From positions 1 through 64,000 of the forward strand of contig CAZRGV010000006.1 in assembly GCA_964599655.1 (NCBI GenBank): a DNA stretch of 64,000 nt. Reading direction: 5' to 3'. The position numbers and the translations under genes are program-made. Each line of letters opens with the position of its first letter. Position 1 is the first letter of the stretch. The notes beneath the pieces were generated by a model. That model made no database searches. It was not told where the DNA came from and saw nothing but the letters and a program-made list of their open reading frames with translations. Source of the stretch: CAZRGV01 sp964599655. GTDB lineage: Bacteria > Planctomycetota > Planctomycetia > Isosphaerales > Isosphaeraceae. This document shows, piece after piece, positions 51,751 to 62,500 of the stretch.

Positions 51751-53121
51751 TCACGGAGCGTCGTTCTTGATTTTCGAAATCGGGTCATTGAGTGTCGAGT
51801 CGGCTTGACCGATGGACCGGGCACGATCGGCGAGACGTTCGGCCTCCGAGGTTTGACCGGCCAACCGAAGTTGCTCGACCAGGAACGTCAGCGACTCCGC
51901 CACGAGAGGGTGTTTCGGACCGAGATGTTTCTCCCGGATGGACAAGGCGCGCCGTGCCTCCTCGATGGCGATTTCGCGGCGATTGCGATCGGAGTCGAGC
52001 CGGGCGAGTTGATCGAAGGTCTCGGCCGCCAGGGGATGTTCGAGGCCAAGCGTCTTTTGCTGGATGGCTAGAGCCCGCTTCAGGAGCAACTCGGCGCGTT
52101 CGTATTGTTTGCGTTGCCGGGCCAGGCTGCCAAGGCCGAGGAGTGACTCGGATACCAGGGGATGTTCGGGCCCGAGGGCCTTCTCCTGGATCGCCAGGGC
52201 TCGTCGGTGGAGGACTTCGGCGCGATCGAATTCCTCTCGATTCGCGTAGAGTTCGGCGAGGTGACTAAGGGTCAACGCGAGGGCGGGATGGTTGGGTCCA
52301 AGCGTCTTCTCTCGCAACTTCCGGGCACGCTCGTAAAGCACCTCAGCCTCTTTCGACATGCCTCTCGCAACGAGTAGTTCGGCCAGGTTGTGCAGCGTGT
52401 GCGACAGTTCCGAAGGTTCCAACTCGGGGGATTTCTCCCGAATCGACAGCGCCTCCCGGTAGAGCGACTCGGCTTCGGCGTAGTCCCCCTGAATGTGTTC
52501 CAGGAGCGCCAGATTGTGAAGGCTCTGTGCCAGGTCGGGATGCCCGGCTCCAAGATTTTTTTGAAGGATTTCCAGAGCCCGGCGATAGAGCGGCTCGGCC
52601 TCGGCGTAACGAGCCTGGAACCGATGTACCTCCGCGAGGTTGTTCAGCATCGGAGCCAGCTCGGGATGCTCCAGCCCCAGAGACTCCTCCGACAGCTTCA
52701 GGGCCCTGGCGAACAAGGGCTCCGCCTCTGGATAACGCGCCTTGGCGGCCAGGAGCACGGCAACCGTGGTTAGGCTTTGCGAGAGCGAACTACCGAGGGT
52801 CGTCGCGTTCTTTTCCCGGATCTCCAGCCCTTTGCGAGCGAGCTCGAGGGCCTTATCGTAGCGCCCGAATCGGTACTCAAGCCAGGCCATCGCATCGAGG
52901 CTTTCGGCGAGTCGGTCGTCGCGCGGCCCGAAGCGTTCCGCCTCGGTCAGGGCCGAGCGGAGCAGCTTCTCGGCCTGCCGGTAGCGTCCCGCTTTGAGGG
53001 CTTGTCGGCCACCGACGTTGTGGGCGTTCCAGAGTTCCGAGGACTGGGCCTTCACGGCCGGCGGCTCGGCGATGGACGTCCAAAGCGCCAACAGAGGCGC
53101 CAGCACGGCGATCGCCCTCAT
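51751..53121 (-). CDS. Kinesin-light-chain-type TPR protein, secreted
   Basis: 456 residues with a signal peptide. About nine 42-residue TPR units run through it, each of the pattern YxxAExLxxRALxIxExxLGxxHPxxAxSLxxLAxL, the kinesin-light-chain/NPHP3 type (TPR_10/12). TPRs provide protein-binding surfaces; with the export signal this suggests an envelope scaffold. GGAGG before ATG 53121 decides the start. It lies between the isomerase and inositol-phosphate synthase genes on the same strand. Confidence 0.9.
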   Translation of the reverse strand: MRAIAVLAPLLALWTSIAEPPAVKAQSSELWNAHNVGGRQALKAGRYRQAEKLLRSALTEAERFGPRDDRLAESLDAMAWLEYRFGRYDKALELARKGLEIREKNATTLGSSLSQSLTTVAVLLAAKARYPEAEPLFARALKLSEESLGLEHPELAPMLNNLAEVHRFQARYAEAEPLYRRALEILQKNLGAGHPDLAQSLHNLALLEHIQGDYAEAESLYREALSIREKSPELEPSELSHTLHNLAELLVARGMSKEAEVLYERARKLREKTLGPNHPALALTLSHLAELYANREEFDRAEVLHRRALAIQEKALGPEHPLVSESLLGLGSLARQRKQYERAELLLKRALAIQQKTLGLEHPLAAETFDQLARLDSDRNRREIAIEEARRALSIREKHLGPKHPLVAESLTFLVEQLRLAGQTSEAERLADRARSIGQADSTLNDPISKIKNDAP

Positions 53122-53171
53122 CCGCCCTCCTTTCCGCAGCCGACTTGCCCTGGGAGCGACGACCATCTTCT

Positions 53172-54403
53172 CTACTTCCTCGCCTTCGCGAGGTAGTCCA
53201 TCAGCAGATCGAATTGCCGAAAGAAGTCATTTTCCGCGACGCCCTCGGGTCCTTTAAAGANNNNNNNNNNNNNNNNNNNNNNNNNNNNNNNNNNNNNNNN
53301 NNNNNNNCACCCCGCCGCTTCTCGAATTCGACCAGCCGGCAAAGGTCGATTGCCAGAGGCGCGGCGAGCAGGCTGTCGCATCCCTGCCAGATGAACTGCA
53401 AGGTCATCTTGGAACCGAGGAACCCCTGGAAATGAATGTGATCCCAGGCAGTCTTCCAGTCTCCCATGTCCGGGATGTACTCGATGGTCACCAGCGTGTT
53501 CGGCTTGTAGCCGAGGATCTGGTTCACGACCCGATCCTTCGTGTCAACCTTCGAGGCCTTGTTGGTCGGGTCGTTGAGAATCACGCCGTCGCGATTGCCG
53601 AAGATATTATGGCCGACCCAGCTCAAGACCTCCAGGTTCCGGCGGGCGAACATCGGGGCGAGCACTGTTTTAATCAGCGTCTCGCCGGTCTTGCCGTCCT
53701 TCCCCGCGTGAAGGGCGCCTGTGGTCTCGGCCAGTTCGTAGAGCGCGGGAATCGAAGCCCCGAGGCTCGGCGTGAAGTTGACGTAAGAATGACCGCTCCG
53801 CAAGGCGGCGAGGGCGTACAGGGAGCTGGATGGCAGGAGTTCGGGACCGCCGTCGACGAGCGCGGCGTTGAGCGAGTCCCAGTGCTGGTGGACGTCGGCG
53901 ACCGAAAAGGGAGGTTCCGTGCTGGCGACGTTCAGCACGATGAGGTGCTCGAGCCGCTCGGCCTCGACGAACGCCGCATAATCCGAGGCGATCCGGTCGA
54001 CGGCCTCCCTCGCGGTGCGAGCTGGCTTCGAGTCGCCCCAGGCACCGAGACCAGAGATTGCCGGTCCGGAACCCAGTTTGGTTCCCGGCCGGACTCGTGC
54101 CGAAGCGGCGTCCAGGTCTTCCCGGCACGCGGAAATCAACTCCGCCGAAAAGACCCCCGAGCTCTTGCGGAATTCCTCCGCCGACTCCACGAATGAGGAT
54201 TCGCGGATGTCGTGTCCTCCCACCAGGAATTCATCGGGACCTGGAAGGTCGAGCCCTTGAAATTCGGGAAGCGCGGTCACCAATCCCGTCGTCGGGCTCA
54301 GACCGCGCGCCAGGCTGGAAAGCCCCAGAGTGATGGTCGTTCCGACCCCACCGAAGGCTCCGACCAGCCAGAGGCCGACGCGGCGACGTGTCGTTGTGGG
54401 CAT
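53172..54403 (-). CDS. ino1: Myo-inositol-1-phosphate synthase, interrupted by an assembly gap
   Basis: About 410 residues. VGAFGGVGTTITLG is the NAD-binding loop. LNVASTEPP, NFTPSLGASIPALYELAE, GKDGKTGETLIKTVLAPMF and SWVGHNIFGNRDG are hallmark segments, the lysine of GKTGETL being catalytic. The enzyme turns glucose 6-phosphate into inositol 1-phosphate, the first step to inositol lipids. 47 Ns (53261-53307) cover most of the C-terminal 45 residues; the final frame ends LLMDYLAKARK. The true gap must be a multiple of three. A well-spaced promoter lies 122 bases upstream. Confidence 0.9.
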
Positions 54404-54830
54404 AAACGTAACTGCCTTGCAGGGTGGGAGTAGAGCGGACTCGTCAATCGCGTCTTTGCAATTCAGGGCGGGACGAGACCCGGCCCTCGCTCGGCCGAGC
54501 CGGGGAATCTTCACCGACGATTCTATTATGGTGGACCAACAATAACCAATCAACCCGACGATCCCATCCGGCTTTCGCCGAGCCAGTTTGACGCAACGGC
54601 TTCATGCCCTATGCGGGGGCGCCCAGGTGAGTTCGGCGTGTCCCCTCGCCGTAAGATCTTGTGCGGGATCTCCGACTCTCGGAGGAAAAAATCCGATGGA
54701 ATCCGGTCACGTGGAAGCGTGGCAGGCTTCGGATTCCCGGCGCTGGATTGAGGGTGAACACCGCGGTAGCATGATTTCGGAGACCGACAAGGATCCCCTG
54801 TTTCACCCTCGCACCCTGGAGGTTCGGACC
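54404..54830. other. Intergenic region between divergent ino1 and DUF1080 genes
   Basis: 427 bases with no gene. It contains the predicted ino1 promoter (54525-54553). Signals for the rightward gene are not clear beyond its ribosome site. Confidence 0.4.
54525..54553 (-). promoter_or_regulatory. Predicted sigma70-type promoter of ino1
   Basis: On the - strand TTGATT (54553-54548), a 17-base spacer and CATAAT (54530-54525). Both hexamers are close to consensus and lie about 120 bases before ATG 54403. Confidence 0.5.
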
Positions 54831-55448
54831 ATGCGCTGCTGGGCTCCTCTTCTCGCGCTTTGGATGCTGTCCCAGGCCACGTCCGACCTGGCCCTCGGCG
54901 ACGAGCCGGGTCTGCCCGAAGGTTTCACCCCCCTGTTCAACGGCAAGGATCTCTCCGGGTGGACGTTCGTCAACACCAAGGACAACTTCTTCGTCAAGGA
55001 CGGCGTGCTCGTCATGAACAAGGGGAAAGGCTGGCTGGCCAGCGAGGGTACGTTTGAGAATTTCGAACTCCGGATTCGATATCGTTTCGTCACGCCAGGT
55101 GCGGACTCGGGGATCTTCATCCGTTCGGCTCTCGAAGGCAACAACTGGACGAGCAAGGGTTACCAGATCCAGAATATGGACAACCAGACGCTCGGCGCGG
55201 TCGTCAGCATGGGGCGGGCTGTGAAGGACAAGGTCCATAAAACCGACCTCGTCAAGTCGCTGAAGAAGCCGGCCGGTGAGTGGATGGACCTGACCATCGT
55301 TGCGAAGGGGCCTGATGTTACCGTTTCCCTCAATGGGCAGACGGTCGCGACGGGCCAGATTGAACCCGTGGCCGGCCACATCGGTCTTCAGGCGGAAGGC
55401 GGCGTGCTTGAATTCCAGCGCATCGATCTCAAGCCCCTGTCCCCTTGA
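54831..55448 (+). CDS. DUF1080 (3-keto-disaccharide hydrolase-like) secreted protein
   Basis: 205 residues with a signal peptide. GFTPLFNGKDLSGWTF is the DUF1080 opening, followed by the beta-jelly-roll strands FELRIRYRFVTPGADSGIFIRS and HIGLQAEGGVLEFQRIDLKPL at the end. The family, very common in planctomycetes, has concanavalin-like structure, and some members hydrolyse 3-keto-glycosides. GGAGG nine bases before ATG 54831 decides the start. Confidence 0.93.
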   Translation: MRCWAPLLALWMLSQATSDLALGDEPGLPEGFTPLFNGKDLSGWTFVNTKDNFFVKDGVLVMNKGKGWLASEGTFENFELRIRYRFVTPGADSGIFIRSALEGNNWTSKGYQIQNMDNQTLGAVVSMGRAVKDKVHKTDLVKSLKKPAGEWMDLTIVAKGPDVTVSLNGQTVATGQIEPVAGHIGLQAEGGVLEFQRIDLKPLSP

Positions 55449-55503
55449 GGCGGGATCGTCGAGCCGGCATGGAATCAACCATCCCCGTCGGTGGAAGCAC
55501 TCC

Positions 55504-56217
55504 ATGAAGTCGGCCTATCGATTCCTGGCGTCGCCTCGCCCTTGCAGCTACCTGCCCAATCAGTTTGCGAGACTCGAATACAACTGGGTCCTGGAGCTCG
55601 ACCCTCAAGAATACGCGTCGCTTCTGCTCCGGGGCTGGAGGCGGTTCGGACGAGGCGTTTACCGGCCTCGTTGTCTTCGATGCTCGAGCTGCCTCTCGCT
55701 CCGGATCGACGCTGCTCGATTCCGACCGAACCGGAGCCAGCGGCGGACTCGCAAGGTCAACGCCTCTGAGGTCCGCCTTACCATCGGATCGCCCTCGCCC
55801 ACCAGGCAAAAGCTCTTGCTCTATCACCGCTATCACGCACACCAAGAGCTCGCGAAAGGTTGGCCCTCTCACGAAGAGAACGACCTTGAATCCTTTCACG
55901 AGTCGTTCGTGGACAACCCCTTTCCAAGCGAGGAGTGGCGCTTCGAACTCGATGGCGAACTTGTGGGACTCGGCTACGTCGACGCGCTTCCGATCGGTCT
56001 TTCGGCGATCTACTTCATCCACGACCCGTTGCTTGCTCGACGCTCGCTCGGCACGTGGAATGTCCTGTCCCTGATCGACCAGGCGGCGCTTCGAGGTCTG
56101 CCCCACGTTTATCTCGGGTATTACGTCGAAGGCTGCCGCTCCCTCGAATACAAGGCCAACTTCCGGCCCAATGAGATCCTGGGCGCCGACGGCACTTGGC
56201 AACGTTTCCGCCCCTGA
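55504..56217 (+). CDS. bpt: Aspartate/glutamate leucyltransferase (Bpt)
   Basis: 237 residues. The enzyme attaches Leu from Leu-tRNA to proteins with N-terminal Asp or Glu, marking them for ClpAP (N-degron pathway). CSYLPNQFARLEY near the N-terminus and CLRCSSCLSLRI shortly after are the conserved cysteine motifs of the ATE family; IYFIHDPLLARRSLGTWNVL and YLGYYVEGCRSLEYKANFRP form the GNAT-like catalytic half. The start ATG follows the DUF1080 gene by 55 bases on the same strand. Confidence 0.93.
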   Translation: MKSAYRFLASPRPCSYLPNQFARLEYNWVLELDPQEYASLLLRGWRRFGRGVYRPRCLRCSSCLSLRIDAARFRPNRSQRRTRKVNASEVRLTIGSPSPTRQKLLLYHRYHAHQELAKGWPSHEENDLESFHESFVDNPFPSEEWRFELDGELVGLGYVDALPIGLSAIYFIHDPLLARRSLGTWNVLSLIDQAALRGLPHVYLGYYVEGCRSLEYKANFRPNEILGADGTWQRFRP

Positions 56218-56395
56218 TGCCAAACCGTGCCTGATCACACTTCCTGATGGTTCTTGTCGCGAGCGTTCGGCCGGCCGCTTGCCTCACTCCCAAGGGTAGG
56301 AAATCGGCTGCTTGCGAGGTCGCGACGCGAGGCGTAGGATCGGCGACGCGAGGCGAACGAGAATTCCCCCAATCGACGGAGCCGAGGTTTCTGCC

Positions 56396-57478
56396 ATGCG
56401 AATCATCGTCTCAACCACCCTGGCGATCCTGGTCTGTCTGTCGGCATCCGCCACGGCCGACGAGGCGATGAGACCGCTCGCCAAGGGGGTTCGTGGCCTC
56501 GTTACCCGCGCGAAGGGGCCGGTCCACATCGATGGCCGGCTCGACGACTGGGCAGGGGCCTTTTGTACGCCGGTGCACGACAACCATCGTAACCTGCTCA
56601 ATCGAGCGGCCCGCTTCTTCTACCTTTGGGATGAACAGGCGTTTTACGTTGGGCTGCGGGCCCTCGACCAAAAGCAGGCCAACGTGGGGCAGGGGGGATC
56701 GGTCTGGAACGGTGACGCCGTCGAGTTCTACTTCGACACCCGAGCCGGTGACTCGCTCCGTGGCAAGGACTGGACCGAGGGAGCCATTCACCTGTTTTAC
56801 TCGCCATTTACCCAGGCCGAGTTGAAGCCGCGATGGGTGATGCGACAGGGGATCGCCACCAGCGACACGAAGCTCGACGATGTCGAGATCGCCGCGACAC
56901 GCCACGACTGGGGTTATGAAATTGAGTTCAAGATTCCCTGGAAGAATTTCCCTTCGTTCCACGCGAAACCGGGCGGGCTGATCGCCCTCGATGCCGAGCT
57001 TTGCAGCGGCGACGGTGGCCCTCGAACCGACCGGACCTTTACTTATGGCTCGCCTCTCTCGGTTCAGCAACCCGCGTCACTCGGACTCGTCGAACTCGTC
57101 GAGTCGATCGAACCGGGCGACCTGTCGCAGGTCGGGCCCGCGATGTTCCCGATGTGGGTCGATACGCCCTGGGTCCAGGCCGAACGGGCGAAGGTTCAGG
57201 CCGTCGTGGCCATCCCGCCGGAGGCCATCGACAAGGTCGGCAAGGTCGTCATTCGCTTGCACGACGGCGACGGCAAGATCGTCAAGGAGATTCCCGCCGC
57301 GATCGACCGGTTCGGCCCCGAGGCTCTCGGGTTCGCTCGAGCCGTCGCGACCTGGTCCATCGATGACTTCGCGCCAAACACCTACTTCGCGACGGCGCGA
57401 GTCGAGGATCGCGACGGAAAAACCGTTATTCGCGTCACGCCCCGGATGGTTCAGGAGGCAAATATGACCGGGCGTTAA
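56396..57478 (+). CDS. CBM9-like carbohydrate-binding secreted protein
   Basis: 360 residues with a signal peptide. PVHIDGRLDDWAGA starts a CBM9-like (family 9 sugar-binding, PF06452-like) domain of about 180 residues: WDEQAFYVGLRALD, WNGDAVEFYFDTR, and GYEIEFKIPWKNF. The C-terminal third is a beta-rich domain without assignment. Expected to bind extracellular sugars. GAGG before ATG 56396 decides the start. No glycosidase is adjacent. Confidence 0.82.
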   Translation: MRIIVSTTLAILVCLSASATADEAMRPLAKGVRGLVTRAKGPVHIDGRLDDWAGAFCTPVHDNHRNLLNRAARFFYLWDEQAFYVGLRALDQKQANVGQGGSVWNGDAVEFYFDTRAGDSLRGKDWTEGAIHLFYSPFTQAELKPRWVMRQGIATSDTKLDDVEIAATRHDWGYEIEFKIPWKNFPSFHAKPGGLIALDAELCSGDGGPRTDRTFTYGSPLSVQQPASLGLVELVESIEPGDLSQVGPAMFPMWVDTPWVQAERAKVQAVVAIPPEAIDKVGKVVIRLHDGDGKIVKEIPAAIDRFGPEALGFARAVATWSIDDFAPNTYFATARVEDRDGKTVIRVTPRMVQEANMTGR

Positions 57479-57659
57479 CGCGTTGATTGAGAATCGAATA
57501 AATCCAGGTCTATCCCACGGATCGGCGGACAGGTCCTCGGCTCATTCGTAGAAACCGACGGCACATCAAAGCAAGTCCACGAAAACGTGTCTGTCTCAAT
57601 TATGAAATATTGAAAAGATAGATCAGTATTGAGGATCATAGAATCCAATGAGTTCGCGA

Positions 57660-59336
57660 TCAGCGATGCGAACGACTGGCCGAGACGGGCCATTCCACGC
57701 GTTCGTCGCTGGAGGCGCTAGATTCCGATCGCCCGAGGTTGATGTGGTGGGCCCATTCGGAGCGCGTATCGGGAAAATCGGTTCGGGTATGTACGCCTCG
57801 AGACTCCTTCCGCTCGAGCGCGGCGGCGATCATCAATCGCGCCACAGTAAGCATATTTTGTAACGTCCAACCTGTAGGTTCGTCAAAGACCTGGGGCAGG
57901 GCGTAGCGGCACCAGAAGTCGACCTGAGAGGCGGCTTCGGTCAGGCCACGCGCATCACGCGTGATGCCCACCTTGCGCCACATGAGGGAACGGAGCGAGT
58001 TGCGGATATCGGCCAGGTCGAGCGGCTCGCGGGGCGGTGGGGCGGAGTTGCTGGAAACGGGCGGAACCTCCAGCCGGACCGATCCCGAGGATTCGAGCAC
58101 GCCGAGGATGTCCTCGGCGGCCCTGGCGCCGAAGACGAGACCCTCGAGCAGGCTGTTGGATGCGAGGCGATTCGCCCCGTGGAGCCCGCTCGATGTGACC
58201 TCGCCGGCCGCCCAGAGGTTCGGGATCGTGGTTCTCGCGTTGCGGTCGACCGTGACGCCGCCCAGGAAGTAGTGAGCACCGGGACGAACCGGAATGCGAT
58301 CGCGCGTGATGTCCAGGTCGAAGCTTCGGAGCAGGGCGTCGATTCCGGGGAACCGGGACCGGATATGGGCGGGGTCGAGATGGGAAAGGTCGAGGTACAC
58401 GCAAGGGTGCTCGGTTCTTGCCATGACGGTCGTGATAGCCCTTGAAACATCGTCGCGAGGGGCGAGCTCGGCCTGGGGATGGAACTCGGGCATGAAGCGA
58501 TGGCCATCGCGGTCTCGGAGGTAGGCCCCTTCGCCCCGAAGGGCCTCGGTCAGCAGGTGTCGCGACGAGCCGGCGATGTAGAGCACTGTGGGATGAAACT
58601 GCATGAACTCCATGTCACGGAGCTCGGCCCCCGCGCGATAGGCGACGGCGTGGCCGTCGGCCGTGGCGATCGAGGGATTGGTCGACTCGCGATAGAGCTG
58701 CCCGGCCCCTCCGGTGGCCAGAACGATGGCCCGGGCCCAGACCAGCGACGGACCCCGCCGGCGGTCCCAGACAATCGCGCCTCGGCAGGAATCCTCATGG
58801 GTTAATAAATCCATGGTGAAACTGTTTTGCCAGATGCGGATGTTCGGGGTTTGCCGAGCGCGAGCGATCACGGCCCGCATAACCTCTCGGCCGGTCGAGT
58901 CACCCATGGCGTGAACGATCCGGGCGTGGGAGTGACCGCCTTCGCGGCCGAGGGCGACGTGGCCATCAACCTCGTCGAAATGCGTGCCCCATTGGATCAG
59001 CTCGGCGATACGCACGGGAGCCTCTCGAACGACCATCTCGACGATCTCCGGGTCACAGAGCCCTTTTCCCGCGGCGAGGGTATCGGCGATGTGGTCGTCG
59101 AAGCGGTCCTCGGGGTCGAGAACGCCCGCGATGCCTCCTTGCGCGTAGGCGCTATTGCTTTCTCGAACCTCGTCCTTGGTAACGACCAGGACGCGGAACG
59201 GATCGGGAATCCCAAGCGCGGCGCGGAGCCCGGCGAGGCCGCCACCGATGACGAGGACATCGGTGAAGTGGTGCGGGAGATCCCGCGGATCGAATGCGTT
59301 GAGATACCGTCGAGGCGGCACAAGCGGGCAGAGCAT
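57660..59336 (-). CDS. nadB: L-aspartate oxidase
   Basis: 558 residues, a usual length. It oxidises L-aspartate to iminoaspartate for NAD synthesis, with FAD. GGGLAGLRAAL is the dinucleotide loop, SAYAQGGIAGV the FAD contact, GGHSHARIVHAMGDSTGREV the active-site helix, and LWAAGEVTSSGLHGANRLASNSLLEG the C-terminal FAD motif distinguishing NadB from succinate dehydrogenase. No nadA or nadC is in the window. It converges with the CBM9-like gene across a 181-base AT-rich gap without a recognised gene. Confidence 0.95.
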   Translation of the reverse strand: MLCPLVPPRRYLNAFDPRDLPHHFTDVLVIGGGLAGLRAALGIPDPFRVLVVTKDEVRESNSAYAQGGIAGVLDPEDRFDDHIADTLAAGKGLCDPEIVEMVVREAPVRIAELIQWGTHFDEVDGHVALGREGGHSHARIVHAMGDSTGREVMRAVIARARQTPNIRIWQNSFTMDLLTHEDSCRGAIVWDRRRGPSLVWARAIVLATGGAGQLYRESTNPSIATADGHAVAYRAGAELRDMEFMQFHPTVLYIAGSSRHLLTEALRGEGAYLRDRDGHRFMPEFHPQAELAPRDDVSRAITTVMARTEHPCVYLDLSHLDPAHIRSRFPGIDALLRSFDLDITRDRIPVRPGAHYFLGGVTVDRNARTTIPNLWAAGEVTSSGLHGANRLASNSLLEGLVFGARAAEDILGVLESSGSVRLEVPPVSSNSAPPPREPLDLADIRNSLRSLMWRKVGITRDARGLTEAASQVDFWCRYALPQVFDEPTGWTLQNMLTVARLMIAAALERKESRGVHTRTDFPDTRSEWAHHINLGRSESSASSDERVEWPVSASRSHR

Positions 59337-59463
59337 GGTCGAGGGCCTTTTGCCGAGCCCCGATCGGAGGGGAGGAACTCCATGTTCGGGGCGCGATCGC
59401 TTGGAGAGTCGTGTCCGAATCGTCCTCGATGCCAGACGATTCAATTCGTGAATGCTTCAGGGT

Positions 59464-59501
59464 CCGGGAAATCGAAGGTGTCGTCAACCTTCGATTCCCG
59501 G
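59464..59501 (-). terminator. Hairpin between the large repeat gene and nadB
   Basis: CCGGGAAATCGAAGGT faces AACCTTCGATTCCCGG in a ~15-bp stem with one bulged A. It lies 29 bases past the stop of the large leftward gene. No T tract. Confidence 0.5.
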
Positions 59502-59529
59502 ATCCTTGCTGCGAGCAGAACGGGGGCGT

Positions 59530-62500
59530 TCAACGGCCGCCTTCTCCGTTTCCTCCTGCCGCCGGTTTCGAGGGCCGTGCCGCTGGCGAGCGGGAAATAC
59601 TGCTCTGGTACGCCTCGAACCGGGAACGGATCTGGGCTGGGGCCTGTGTGCGGACTCCTTGCGTCTGGTCTTGGAGGGAGTCTTGCACGACCGACCCAGG
59701 ACCTCGCTGGCCTCTCCCGCTGACTAGCGGCGAGCGGATCTGATCAGGCAGCTTTCGATTCGGGTCGAGGCGCTGCGGTTCTCCGAGCTTGCCCTCGATC
59801 TGGCCAGGATCTCGCGACGGACCGGTGTCCTTGGGTTTCTGGAACTTCTCGACGAACTGCTCGATCTCCTGACGCGACATTCCGGTCGCTTCTTCGAGCT
59901 GCTTCACGTCGTTGTCCTTGCCGTTCTCGAGGACGTCCTTCAGCTTCCGAAGCACGAGGTCGGTCTGGGGCCGACCGCTGTCGGGCGCGACGTTCTCGCC
60001 GGGGTTCACCGGAGGCTGGGGTCGGGGGCCAGTCGGCTCGTCGAGCTGTTTTTTCTCAGGCAGGTCCGGTAGATCGACGTTCCCCTGGCGGTCTCCACCA
60101 CCACCCGACGAGGCCGGGCCACCACTACCTTGAGGATTCGACTGGCCATTGGAGCCTGGTTCCCCCTGGTTGGGCTGCTGGCCCTGCCCTTGGCTCTTGC
60201 CACTGGGCTGCCCTGCCGAGGAACCCGGCGTTGAACCAGGCTGTTGACCCGGTTGACTCCCTTTTCCTCCCTGAGCCGAGGAGCCCTGCTGGCCTTGCTG
60301 GCCAGACTGGCCACCTTGCTGTCCACCGGACTCCCCCTGCTGACCTTGCTGACCGGACGGACCTTCATGGCCTTGTTGTCCGGATTGGCCTTCTTGGCCT
60401 TGCTGACCGGACGGACCTTCCTGGCCTTGCTGTCCAGACTGCTCGCGCTGGCTGGACTTCCCGGAGGAGTCTGTGCCGTCCTTCGCCTCGTGTTGGCCAC
60501 CCAGCTTGTCCGAATTGTTGCTTGACGAAGAGCCCTGTGTCTTGGTGGACTTTTCGGATCTCTCTCCTGACGGTGCCTTCTGGGGCTCACTTGACGGTCC
60601 CGCAGGCTGGTTTTGCTGATCGTTACGGGACGCCTGGCGTCCCGTCTGATCGCTACTTCCTTGTTCCGGACGACGCGGCTGGGTGGAATTTGGGAGATCG
60701 TCCTCCTGGCCCGGCCGACGATTGATGGTCTCGTCGGGCTGGCCATCCTGACCTCCGATCCGGGGTTTCATCCCTTGATCATTCGACGCGGACTCCGGCC
60801 GCCCCGTCGGCTGCTGGTTCGCTTGACCTTGCTGCGCGTTGGGCTGACCTTGCTGCGAGTCGGGACGCTCGCGTGGTTGGCTCTGCGGGTTGTTGCGCCC
60901 CTGAGATTGACCTCGCGATTGGCTGGGTTGGCCTTGGGGTTGACCCTGCTGCGCNNNNNNNNNNNNNNNNNNNNNNNNNNNNNNNNNNNNNNNNNNNNNN
61001 NNNNNNNNNNNNNNNNNNNNNNNNNNNNNNNNNNNNNNNNNNNNNNNNNNNNNNGTTGGGTTGGCCTTGGGGTTGACCCTGCTGCGCGTTGGGTTGGCCT
61101 TGGGGTTGACCCTGCTGCGCGTTGGGTTGGCCTTGGGGTTGATTGGGCTGACCAGGCGGCTGTTGCGGCTGCTCTTGATCCTGGCCTTGAGAGGCTGCAT
61201 TTCCGCCACTTTCGTGAGTCTGGTTGGCCAATGGTTGTTCAGGGCCCGGACGGCCGGAGTTCGGCTGCGGCTTACCGGCATCCTCATGCTGCCCGTTCTT
61301 CCGGTCCGACGGATTCGAGGAATCCGGTGAGGTGCCGGCCTTGGGCTGGGAACCAGTTTGCGACTGACCGTTGGTTTCAGAACGTTGGTCCGCCGGCTTT
61401 CCGTTCTTTGAGCCTTCGGCCCCTGCGTTCTCCCGGGCGCCTGGCTTTTGATCCTGCGAGCGCTCGGAGCCTTTGGGCTGACCCTGACCACCTTGACCCT
61501 CGTTCGACTTCGTTACGTCTTGATCTGGACGGCCCGGCGGCTTTCCGGCGTTTGGGGCGTTTGACGGGCGCTCGGCACCGGGCTGTCCGGGAGTCGGCTT
61601 GGTGGAATTCGAGCCCTCCCGAGATTCGCCTCCGGAGGCTCGATTCGAGGCGCCGCTCTCGGGTTTGTTCCGACCTTGCTGGTCGGCACCACTTTCCGAG
61701 GGGTTTTCCTGAGTTGGCTTGACGCCATCGCGGGTCTTGCCCGAAGGCTGTTCGTTGCCGGCCTGGTTCTGGCTGTTCTGAGGTTGTCCCGACGTGGGTT
61801 TGTTTCGGCCTTCGCCGGTTTGGGGCTTGTTCGAGCCCTCGTTGGGGGTGTTCTCTGGCTTGACGCCGTTGGGCTCGGGCTTCGAGCCGGTCGGCTGGTC
61901 GTTCGATCCACCTGGCTGGCTGGTTTGGGGCTGGTTCTGGCCGGGTTGCGGCTGGCCGGGTCTCGCCGCGTCCGGCGAACCTTCACGCGGACCCGTTTGC
62001 GAGGATCCTTCCCGTGTGCGATCGGATTCGTTGCCAGACTTGCTGCCCCTGTTCGGCGAGGCTTCGGACGAACCTGGTTTCTGGTCGGGCGTCTCGCGAT
62101 TCTGGCCCGCGCCGGAAGGTTGTCCGGCCTGTGACTGAGGCGCGTTCTTCATGCCATCCTGCGGCTTGGACGACGAACCGGGCTCTCGATCCTGTGGTTT
62201 CGTGCCAGGCGCACCTACGTTCTCACCTGCCTTTTGTCCGGTTTGTTGCGGGTTGGGAGACTCGACGGATGGCTTGCCCGCGTTCGTCGAGGCCCCCTCT
62301 TGGTTTCGTCCCGCGTTTCTGGCTTGATTCTCACCCTGGCCCTGCCGAGAGGAGCCGGCCTTCGTCTGAGAACCTTCCTGATTCCGCGGATTGCCCTGAT
62401 CCGGCCGTTCGGTCTGATTCTGGCCGCCCTGAGCCTGGTTCGATTCGGGCTTGGTTGGTTTGTCGCTGGGCTGGGCCTTGGTCTGATCCTGACCCGATTG

